From: Phytophthora quininea
Lineage: Eukaryota; Oomycota; Peronosporomycetes; Peronosporales; Peronosporaceae
Reading direction: 5' to 3'
Assembly (NCBI GenBank): GCA_011947345.1
Contig: JAAVTG010000670.1
Location: 310,001 to 374,000, forward strand
DNA: 64,000 nt
Shown here piece after piece: positions 45,271-54,922 of this stretch (its first letter is position 1; every line of letters starts with the position of its first letter). A program made the translations under genes and the position numbers. The notes beneath the pieces were generated by a model, which saw only the letters and a program-made list of their open reading frames with translations, had not been told where the DNA came from and made no database searches.

Positions 45271-46690
45271 TTACAGAATCATCTTGAGAGGGTCCTCCAC
45301 CAGCTCCTTGAAGCTGGCGAGCCACTGGGCGCCCACGGCGCCGTCGATGACGCGGTGGTCGCACGCCAGCGTCGCGGTCATGACCTGCGCGTACTTATAA
45401 ATCTGCTCGGCGTTCGGGTCGTCGTTCGGCACCACCTTCTTCTCGATCGTGCCCAGGCCCAGCAAACACGCCTGCTCCGGACGCACAATGCCAGCCAGCG
45501 ACTGCACGTCGAACTGGCCCACGTTGGAGATCGTGAACGTGCCGTTGGCCAGGTCGGCCGGCTCGAACGTGCCTTCGTTGGCCTTGGTCACGGCGGCCTG
45601 CACCTCCTTGCTGATATCGTCGAGGCCCTTGCGGTTCACCTGGGTCAGGACGGGCGCGGCCACGCCGCCGGCGGTCGTTGACACAATCAGGTTGACGTTC
45701 ACGTCGTTGAACTGGCGGATGAACGAGCCCTTCCAGCTCGAGTTGGCGTCCGGCACCTTGCGCATGGCGAGCGAAGCGGCGCGCACAACAAAGTCGTTCA
45801 CGGACAGCTGCTCGTCCTCGCCACGGCCGGCGTTCAGGCGAGCGCGAGCGTCCAGCAGCTTATCAAGCGTCAAGTTGGTCGACAGGTGGTAGTGCGGCAC
45901 CTCCACCTTTGCTGCGTGAATTGCTGGGCAATAGCCTGCGCCTCGGAGCTGATGGGGTAGTCCGTGTAGTTGGCAGTGGCGAGAGGGGCCGGAGCAGCAG
46001 CAGCCGGGGCCGAGGCGGCAGGAGCAGCAGCCTCGACAACGGGGCGGCTGTGCCGGCCGCCAGAGCAGCCTCGACGTCGGCCTTGACCACGCGTCCGTGC
46101 GGGCCCGAGCCGTTGATGACCGACAGCACGGCGCCAGACTCGCGGGCGATCTTCTTGGCCAGCGGACTGGCGAACACGCGGTCCGATGGCGACGCAGCAG
46201 CGATCGGGGCAGGAGCAGCCGGCGTCGGTGCAGCGGCGGCCAGCAGCCTCCACGGCCGTGGCCGGGGCCGCCTCCACCGCCGGAGCGGCGTCAGGCGAGA
46301 AGTCCTTGAAGGCGGCGATGTCCTCCTCCTCCGCGACCGTCACGAAGATGGGCTTGCCCACGGGGATCTCGCCCTCGCCGGCCTGCACCAGGATCTTGGC
46401 CAGGAACGAGTCGTCCGTGGCCTCGTAGTCCACGACGGCCTTGTCCGTCTCCACCTCGCAGACGACGTCGCCCGCCGAGATGGCTTCGCCCTCCTTCTTG
46501 TTCCACTTGGCGATCGTGCCCACCTCCATGGTGGGAGAAAGAGCCGGCAGCCCCACGACGTCGTGCTCGGGCAGCGAGCTGAAGCTGCGCACGGCCACGA
46601 CGGCCTCGCGCGCGCAGCGGCGGCGTGGCGCAGGTCAAATACGCTGGCGCGCTGCAGGAGGTTCTTGTGACGCAGGCAAAGGCGCTGCAT
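45271..46690 (-). CDS. DLAT: Pyruvate dehydrogenase E2 (dihydrolipoamide acetyltransferase), four frame breaks
   Basis: Mitochondrial E2 core of the pyruvate dehydrogenase complex; transfers acetyl groups from lipoyl-lysine to CoA. ATG 46690 begins MQRLCLRHKNLLQRASVFDL, an Arg-rich targeting leader. Next is one lipoyl domain with VETDKAVVDYEA (lipoylated Lys), an Ala/Pro-rich linker, the E1/E3-binding domain ASPLAKKIARESGAVLSVIN, a second linker, and the catalytic domain with PHYHLSTNLTLDKLLDARAR, FTISNVGQFDVQS and the active-site HRxxDG in DHRVIDGAVGAQWLASF. The frame changes near 46605, 46240, 46030 and 45905, all in GC-rich or Ala-linker runs. The length is about 474 residues with bases restored, normal for a single-lipoyl E2. 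Almost certainly functional. Confidence 0.92.
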
Positions 46691-47140
46691 GGCGATCAGA
46701 GTTGGCGTGGGGCGTGGCCTGTTCGGTTGTGACGCTTTGCTGCTTGGTGCTCGCTTTGGTGGGTGGAGGACCGCAGAGACGCGCGGATATGCAGCGGATT
46801 GGTGCGAAGTACCTCCATTTTGGTACATGAGGACTGGTACTCTCACCATCTTTTCCAACTGCCACTTGCCACGATGCCCGCTCCTGCGGCGCTTGCATTC
46901 CTGCTTGAAGCAATGCCTTGGCTTCCTGCTGAAATGTGGTGGTCCTTTGAAGGGGTCGGATCGCATCAACAGTGATGACACTGGAGTCTTGCGGCTTGGC
47001 AATAAGCTTGATGGATCGTTAGGGGGCGCGTCGAACGGCAGCACCAGTGCGATTGTGACAACCGTTCACACACACAGAGCGTCGCCAATGCTGCTGCGGG
47101 CCTCCATCAAGCACATCACCTGCAAATACAGTTGAAAACA
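46691..47140. other. Intergenic region
   Basis: Region upstream of the E2 gene and before the bZIP/START-like pseudogene. It should include the E2 promoter. No gene or repeat supported. Confidence 0.4.
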
Positions 47141-47149
47141 GAGCCCAAG

Positions 47150-47650
47150 AGAAAGACTTGCGGAATGTCGAGCTCTTCGGCACGAATTGGCTCGGCAATG
47201 GTTGCGCAGCGGGTGCAGAAGCGCGAGCCGCTTTATTGCACGATACGCTCGCATTTCCTGCATTTTGACGGACTGCACAAGGCCAGCATGATCCAGGTCC
47301 GTGTTCGTGCACTTCCTAATGGAAACCTCCGAGAGTTTCAACCGCCCAATCCCAACCAGAACAATGGAGCTTTGATCGGCTCGGGCTACGTCTTGGGCGT
47401 ACAAGCATTGCGACCGACCGCTGCTGTCTTGTGTCTTGTGCTGGGCGACAAAGACGCAAAGGTGGCGTGGGCCGATTTGTCCTTGTCCATTGAGACGCTG
47501 CGAGGGGTATCAGCAGATTCGCGAGCAACAATCACTACGTTGAGGAGCACGCGCAACGGGATGCAGCCACCAACTTCATGGCATGCAACGTTGGGAGATG
47601 CTGCACATCGGGCCTGCTCTCACTCTCAGGGCAGTACAATGGATAAGCTA
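47150..47650 (+). pseudogene. Decayed fragment of the bZIP/START-like family
   Basis: In two plus-strand frames this stretch matches the C-terminal part of the paralogues at 315-1475 and 1662-2845. At 47298-47345 one frame reads RSVFVHFLMETSESFN, matching RTVFVHFLMETSKEF of paralogue 1. From 47376 the other frame reads GSGYVLGV, LGDKDAKVAWADLSLSIETL, then degrades. The equivalent of WMVAQRV upstream is barely readable. No basic region or full N-terminus is present and stops and frame changes are frequent, so this is a pseudogene about 45 kb from its relatives. Confidence 0.7.
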
Positions 47651-47755
47651 CATTGTCCCAGCATCAAGATGATAACAGCCACGACATCATTCCATTTTGA
47701 TGCAGCGAAATAAATTCATTGTTTGCGGTTGCTAGTATGCCGCCAAGCTCGTCTT

Positions 47756-50700
47756 TTATCTCTTGAGGTGGCTCACAAACTTGAACGTGAGGTAGATCGC
47801 AACTTGCAGCACGACCCAGAACACGATCAAGCCCGCCATGAAGTCGTACTTGCGCGCCGGACGGAAGTTGTACGTCTTCTCGATGTAAGCGGCCACCGTC
47901 ATGTTCGTCGTGACGTTCTTGGTTGTGACCGAGATGATGTCTTGGTTGTCACCAAATTGAATTCCAACCAGTGCAGGAAGCGAGTAGCTCGACGGCATCA
48001 CGTACTGGAACCACTTGTAGCCGGGCTTCATGGCCGTGCGAGGCAGCAAGTAGCCGCTGAACAAGTTGAACAGACATGACAGCGCACCCACCGCCACGTT
48101 CGCCACCTTCTCGTTCGGCATCAGCGCAGACATCCACTGGCCCACGTACGTGCACACCGACGTGTACAGGTAGAAGACGAACATGAAGAAGAAGAAGTCG
48201 CCGGCGCTTTTGCTCCAACCCACCAGCCAGTACTCGATCGTCACGAACAGGATGATCACCACGATCAGGTACGGGATCTCCGCGAACCACAGCGACAGAC
48301 TGTACGGCAGCGGGCCGTAGTAGTTCGACATCCGCTCGCGGTAGAACACGGCACGCTCGGCACACGTCACCTCCAGCACCGTCATGAGGTTGATGACGCC
48401 GATGAAGTCCATGCTGTTGTAGATGAGACCGATGTGCGAGTTGATCTTCTTGACGCTGCCGGCGGAGAGCTTGTAGAACGTGGTGCCGAAGATGATGGCG
48501 AAGATCGGGAACAGGAACATGCGCATGAAGTTGTACTGCGGGTTGCGCCAGTACGTCAGGCGCTGCTTCTTGGCGAGCTGGGTGAGCTGGTTCCAGAAGC
48601 CCGTGGCGATCGGTCGGTAGTTCAGCGTCGAGTGGCGAACAAATTGGTCCGAAACTTCAGCCAACTGCAGTGTGCGCTCGCGGTTCTTGCGGCACAGCGG
48701 GCTATTGGCGTACTCCACCGAGTAGTCCTTCACGTCACGGCCGATACCAGCACCGATCACCTCCAGCATGTACGTGGCCGGGTTGTACTGCGGGCGAATT
48801 TCCTCTGTGCCGGGGATCGACGCAAAGTACTCCAGCATATGCACAGAGTCCACTCCCAGGTCGCCGAAGTACGCCGTGTAGCCGCCCTTCTGCAGCAGCA
48901 GCAGACCGTCGAACAACTCGAAGATCGAGATGCTCGGCTGGTGGATCGTGCACAGCACCGTCCGACCCGTGCGGGCGATCGACTGCACGCCGCGCATCAC
49001 AATCAAAGCCGACCGCGCGTCCAGACCACTCGTCGGCTCATCCAGGAACAAGATGCTCGGGTTCGCCACCACCTCCACGCCGATCGTCACGCGCTTCTTC
49101 TGCTCTACAGACAAACTCCCGATCATTTCACCAGCGATCGTCGTCAACTCCAGCAGATCCAACGTCTCATTGACTAGGTTGAGGCGATCCTCCTTTGAAA
49201 AGCTGGGCGGCAGACGCAGGTTGGCCGAGAACACCAGCGCCTCGTAGATCGACGCGGCCTCCGAGTGGATGTCCATCTGCTCGCAGTACGCCGTGATGCG
49301 GCTGAAGTTGGCCGGGTTCTTCGTCTCGCCGTTCACGATGATGTCACCCACGACGCGGCCACCCGTCTTACGGCCGGCGATCACGTCCATCAGCGTCGTC
49401 TTACCGGCACCGGTGGCGCCCATGAGCGCGACCATGCGGCCCGGCTCGAAGTGGGCCGTGATTCCCCGCAATAGCTGCTTCTCCTCGCCCGACGGCAGCG
49501 TGACAAAGTACTCCAGGTCCTTGATGCACAGGTTCGACGGCGTGAACGGCAAGCCGCCGCTTCGGGCTGGCTTGCCAGCTGCCTCTGCTGCCCCGGGTGA
49601 GTTCACTTCGACGTATACGCTTTCCTCCTTGGTGTTCGCTGTCGTCGTCTTCGCGCTAACCCTCGATACTTTTCGTAGCGAATGTAGTGTAGTGCAAGCG
49701 CATTACACGTTGTGAAAAGCACGTAATAGGCCAGCAAGATGCCCACGCCGAACCAAATGTACTCGGTACCTTGCGTAATCGAGAAGCTTTCTAGCGACTT
49801 CTTGCTCTGAGCAGCAGTGTATCGGTCGCTCGAGAACTCGGACAACATGTTGCTGCGTAGCGCCCACGAGATCGGAGAGAACCAGTACATCCAGATCCAG
49901 TACTTCGGGATCAAGTCGGCCAAGATGATGTTGCCCGAGAACAGCAGGAAGAAGCTCACCGAGATCGACGCCAGTGCCTGGCCCACCGTAATACTTGGTG
50001 ATAGCGCCTAGCATCGTCATATAGGCGCTGATGGCGTGCTGGAAGCACAGTAGCACCAGGTAGAACACAATGTACTTCTCAAATGTCCGGGTCAGTCCAC
50101 TCATGAAGTAGAAGAATGTGCCCAACACAAACGACACCGACACGTTCACGGGGATCTGCACCACGGCCTCTGCGATCGCATACGACGCGGTGCGGAAGAA
50201 GTTGCGCGGACGCTGCTTGTAAAATACCCTTCTTAGGTGGAATGAAATGGTGATTTGCTGCCACGCCTGACGCTGGAACAGCGCGATGCTAAAGAAAATC
50301 ATGCGCAGGTAGTACTTGTGGTCGACATCATAGTAGATCATGCCCATGACGAGGCCAATCAGCAGCGCCTCGAGTAGTTTCCCCACAACAGGGGCGGGTC
50401 ACGAAGCCACACCAACTTTTGGCGATCCAAGAGAAGCAGCGTGCTTGGAATGAACGCAAGACCAAACTCGGAATACTGCTTGGATCGGGCCAGGTTGGCG
50501 ACGCTCTTTGCCTGGAGGTAATCCTCGGTGCTCTCGAACTGGTGCTCGTTGAAGCCCTTGACGATCGCGTCCGTGGTCTTCTGGTAAATACTGGACTGGC
50601 AGAATAAGTTGTTGAAATCTTCAGCCGAGACGGGCAATGCGTTGACCTCGACAACTCCGTTGGCGTAGCGTTGACCACGACCTGAAGTAACTTCAATGAG

Positions 50701-51819
50701 GAAATCAGCAGGATCGACGCGAGCCGGGCATGTAAATCCTCGCTCTTGGAAGTAGTCGAGGATGTCGACTCTTGGTCCGTGGTACACCATGTGGCCCTCG
50801 TTGATCATCAAAATGTCGTCGAACTGCTCCACCACCTCAGGTGTCGGTTGCAGCAAGGCCACAATGACCGACCCACCCAAAGTCTGGCACCACATGCGCA
50901 GCGACTTGATAATGTCGAATGTGGCGGCACTGTCGAGACCCGTAGAGATTTCATCACAGAGGAAAAGACTCTGGCCACCGACAAGCACCTCGCCCACCGT
51001 CACACGCTTGCGCTCACCACCACTAACACCACGGAGCAGGGCGTTACCCACCACCGTGTCGGCGCAATTCTCCAGACCCAGAATCTGCAGGAACAGGTCG
51101 GTTCTCAGCGCGGCGATCTCGCGCATCTCGTCGTGTTGGTCTTCAGGTCGCCCGTTCATACACATGTCGGCGAACTTGATGGTCTCGCGCACCGTCAGCG
51201 TCGGGATGTGGTTGTCCATCTGGTCCACAAGTCCGACCAACTTGTTGAGGTCGATCTCATTGCCATTCAGACCCGAGTACAAGATCTCTCCACCGATCTC
51301 GGTCTTGGCATTATCCTGCAGCTTGCCAGCTAGCGCTTTGAGGAACGTCGACTTGCCGGCGCCCGGGTTGGCCAGGATCAACGTCATCGATCCGGGTTTG
51401 ATGATGCCGGTCATGGGCTGCAGCGCGTGCTTGGTCACCATGGCAGTTTTCTGCCACGGGGTGAAGATCTTGGCGAGATTGGACCCCACGGTGCTGTGGC
51501 TGCCAGCGGTGGCCGGCACCTGCACCGAGAAAGACAAGTCTTGGAAGCGAACCTCGGGAGTCGGCAGTTGCAAGTCGATCTTGCGGGACAGGTGGTTGTA
51601 CTTCTTGTAGAAGCGCTCAAGGCCGCCGTTGAGCATGACCTCGAGGTTGTTGGCGTCCAGCGTACTGTAGCGACTGGCCATGTCGTCGTGGCTGGAGTGG
51701 TGGTAGGGCTCCTGAAGACTACGGAAGTGCAGCGACTGATACACTTGCGGCACCGCGTGACTGTCCTGGGTGGGGTCGTCCGCAGCGGCCCCCGACGTCC
51801 TTGGAAGCAGCAGACTCAT
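47756..51819 (-). CDS. PDR-type full-size ABCG transporter A (frame breaks)
   Basis: Plasma-membrane drug-efflux pump of the pleiotropic drug resistance type, order NBD1-TMD1-NBD2-TMD2. ATG 51819 (MSLLLPRTSGAAADDPTQDS). NBD1: Walker A LANPGAGKSTFLKALAG, signature GVSGGERKRVTVGE, SLFLCDEISTGLD. NBD2: GATGAGKTTLMDVIAGRKTG, SLSVEQKKRVTIGVEVVANP, ILFLDEPTSGLD. TMD2 ends YLTFKFVSHLKR. Frame changes are near 50385 (GGGG run), 49990 (about two bases short relative to transporter B) and 49608. Restored length is about 1355 residues, usual for oomycete PDRs. The 3' half (about 47967-49545) is nearly identical in DNA to transporter B. Divergent from the GH31 gene. Substrate unknown; PDRs commonly export plant defence compounds or fungicides. 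Confidence 0.93.
47967..49545 (-). repeat. Near-identical tract shared with PDR B (copy A)
   Basis: By eye this stretch differs from 55134-56711 at only occasional positions over about 1.58 kb (NBD2 and most of TMD2). Sequence outside it in the same two genes shows frequent synonymous differences. The boundaries are sharp near the last extracellular loop and near the linker before NBD2. Confidence 0.75.
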
Positions 51820-52253
51820 CGCGCTCGGACAGTAAAGCGCGCTCCACCGAAGGCGTTTTCCTTAAGCCAAAACCGGAATGAAGCTGTCGGTGGTTAGAGG
51901 GGAAAGCGGTCACGATCGCATATTGCAGCGGCATGCCGGAGATAGCTCAACGCAGCACACGCTGGTGGTTGTGGCGTTCTAATTCGAGTAGACTTTAGGA
52001 GATTCTATAGTACTTCTTGCAGTATCACTGAAGAAGTGGTAGTGGTGACAAAATGGGAAGTGCTGCCAAATCCGCCATCCTGGTTGCCTCGACTCGCTAG
52101 GATCCCGTGTACTAGTGGGTCTCCAAGATGTCATTGGTGTTGCTACGCCCAATCTCCACAGAGATGGAGACTTTGCTGTCGTTGGCGCGGGAAAGTGTCA
52201 ACACTTTCTGATCAGCAATACCAACGTCGACAACCAGACCGACAGACAGCAAC
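51820..52253. promoter_or_regulatory. Shared upstream region of PDR A and GH31 gene
   Basis: About 430 bp between two divergent start codons. Both promoters must lie here. A signal-peptide exon for the GH31 gene may also be hidden here (short open frames at 52054-52120), but none could be proved. Confidence 0.4.
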
Positions 52254-54785
52254 ATGTTCATCCGCAGACGGATCGCTTTGTTCATTTCTCAATCCGCCTT
52301 GGACCAACCACGTCACTTCCTCAACAATGCTCAGACGCTGGGGAACTTCGCTGCCGCGGCCGGTGCTGTGTTTCGTCTTTCAGAAGCTGTTCCGGTCGAC
52401 TACGCGCTCGGATCTTCTTTCACCGTGACCGTTGACATCGACTCGCCATCGGTTACCGTCGCCACCGCTGCTGGTCTGCAAGTCTGGAAATGTGAGTGTC
52501 GTTTTTCCTGCTGCACGCCGCGACTTCCTGCCAGTGTAACCTCTTTTGATTGTTTGCAGCCGCCTCGGATCGAGCGTTCGTGTCGGCGTCGACGGGACTG
52601 ACGACCATCACCCAGTCCTCGGGGAACTTTGAGTTGAGCAGCGACAACGTTGGAACTCCCGCTGGCAATCTCTCCATTGGCGATGTTGCGGTGTCCGATA
52701 CGACCGTTGGACTGAGGGGTGGCTTTGACGAAGCTGCCTACGCTGGTTGGAACTGGTCGCTGTCCTTTGAATTGGCTTCGGACGACTCGCTGCTGTTTAA
52801 CGCGAGTGTCGACGGTGAAGACGTCGCCAACGTGTACCTGGCATACGAGTCTCCCCATGAGGAGGCATTCTTCGGCTTGGGCGAGCAGACCGGCATCGGT
52901 AACCTCCGCGGATGGCGCATCCCCGTTTGGACTCGCGAAGGTGGCGCGGGTCGAGGCGAAGAACCGATCACGTCGGTGCTTAATGCAAACCCTTCCCTTT
53001 CAGGGACATTCGCTGGGGGTTCATTGCTGACGACGTACACTGCTATCGCGTCTCTCGCAACGTCGCTGGGACGGTGGATCGTGTTGGACGGTACCAACTA
53101 CGCGCTGTTCGACCTCGCGAGCAATGCCACGACCAAGTTCCAGGACACCGCTGCGGGCTACCTGGCTGGGGAGGTCGTCGAAGGCGACCACTCCAACTCG
53201 TCGTCGACAACCGTGGAAATTCTGTATGAAGGACGCACCATTAGCGGCTGGTTTGGCCGAGTCACTGAAGGGAACTCGCTGCTCGAGGCGACCGGCGCTC
53301 TCTCCAGAGTCACCGGGCGTCAACCACAGTTGCCAGATTGGTCTCACGACGGCGCCATCCTGGGCATCCAAGGAGGACAAGACTTCGTGGAGGAGGTCAT
53401 CCAAGACGCGTTGAACGCGAGCGTGCCGCTAGTCGCTGTTTGGCTGCAAGACTGGTCAGGCACACGACTCCAAGCAGGCTCCTATGGCATCTCCGTCCAC
53501 CGCTTGTGGTGGAACTGGGAACCTGACTCGACACTGTACCCGACGTGGGCGGAGTGGGTGCCGCAGCTTCGTACAAACTACGACGTGCGCACACTGAGCT
53601 ACGTGAACACATTCCTGGCAAACGTCAGCTCCAAGAGCACCGGTTACAACGTCAGTTTCTACGATATCGCTGCCCGTGAAGGTCGCTTCGTTGCCAACGC
53701 TACTGCGGGAGGCGATGCCGCTTGGACCATCACGAGTGGTGTCGGCATCGACGCCGGTATCTTAGACTTGTCAAACCGATCCACCATCGACTGGTTCAAG
53801 GCCCTCGTCAAGCAGCAATACTACTCCGTGCCAATTTCCGGCGCAATGCAGGATTTCGGCGAATATCTGGCGGTTGACGACTCGGTGAGTCTGTCTGGAG
53901 GAAACGTGGACCCTCGCAGTTTCCACAACGCTTACCCGACGGTGTGGGCGACGCTGCTTCGAGAGGTGGTCGAGGAACTGGGCCTGGCTGACGAAACCAT
54001 CGGCTTTCACCGCAGCGCAGGCACCTTCTCGGCGAGACACACCAATCTCTTCTGGGTGGGCGACCAGAACATCGACGAGTCTCGCGAGGACGGTCTCCGA
54101 GCCGTCGTGAGCAGTGCCTTGCATGTCGGTGCTTCGGGCTTCGCCCAAACGCACTCGGATGTCGGCGGATACACCGATATTTTGTCGTCCATCGGAAACA
54201 TAACTCGCAGCGCGGCGCTGCTGGGTCGTTGGGGCGAGCTCAGCGCTTTCAGTGACGCGGTCTTTCGGACGCATGAGGGCAACATCCCTCAAGTGAACGC
54301 GCAGGCGTACACCAACGCTTCGACGCTGGCGTATCACGCCTACAATGCCCGCTTGTTCAAGAGCCTTAAGGCTTACCGATCGGCACTACAGAAGCAATAT
54401 CAAACGCGTGGTTGGCCCGTACTCCGACACCCCATCGTGTACTCCCCAACGACTCATTCGCGCGGACGGTCATTGATGAGAGCTTCTGGGTGGGCGAGGC
54501 CTTGTATGTGGCGCCGGTCTACGCCGTGAGAGCGACCTCGCTGAAGGTTTATCTCCCGCCCCTGGAATTCGACAGCCAAGGAACTCAGCTCAACAACTCC
54601 AGCATTCGGTACAAGCACCTTTGGACCGGCAAAGACTTCGAGCCTGGGCAGACCGTCACGGTGGACTCCCTTGGGGACAACCTAGTGTGTTTGTCCGGTG
54701 GCCGGTGACATCGGACGAGGAGGAGCAGCTCCAAGAACTATGGACTTTCGTCGAAACAGAGAAGTCGACGGTCCTGACAGCCTAA
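52254..54785 (+). CDS. GH31 glycosidase, sulfoquinovosidase-like (two frame breaks)
   Basis: Retaining alpha-glycosidase. Exon 1 52254-52491, 68-nt intron (GTGAGT...TTTGCAG), exon 2 from 52560. The catalytic barrel shows LGIQGGQDF, LQDWSGTR, VHRLWWNW, nucleophile Asp in MQDFGEYL (53852-53854), acid/base Asp in LFWVGDQN (54062-54064), and HSDVGGYT, then FRTHEGNIPQ. In bacterial sulfoquinovosidase (YihQ) the sugar sulfonate is recognised by a QQRWY residue set; Gln, Gln, Arg-x-x-Trp and Tyr occur here in the same motif contexts. It may therefore release sulfoquinovose from plant sulfolipid. At least ten N-x-S/T sites suggest a secreted or lumenal protein, yet the visible N-terminus (MFIRRRIALFISQS) is not a clear signal peptide. 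The frame breaks near 54440 (CCCC) and 54690 are one-base losses; about 821 residues restored. Lies between two PDR pumps. Confidence 0.87.
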
Positions 54786-54922
54786 AACGAGGTTGAGATG
54801 GAACTAAGCCAACGATTCAAAAGAACTTGTGGTGGTGAGATGCAAAGCTTATTTTATTTGAAAAGTGAAAGGCGTCATTGTGTTGGGTATCACAAGAAGG
54901 GATAATTGCCGTAGAGGCTTGC

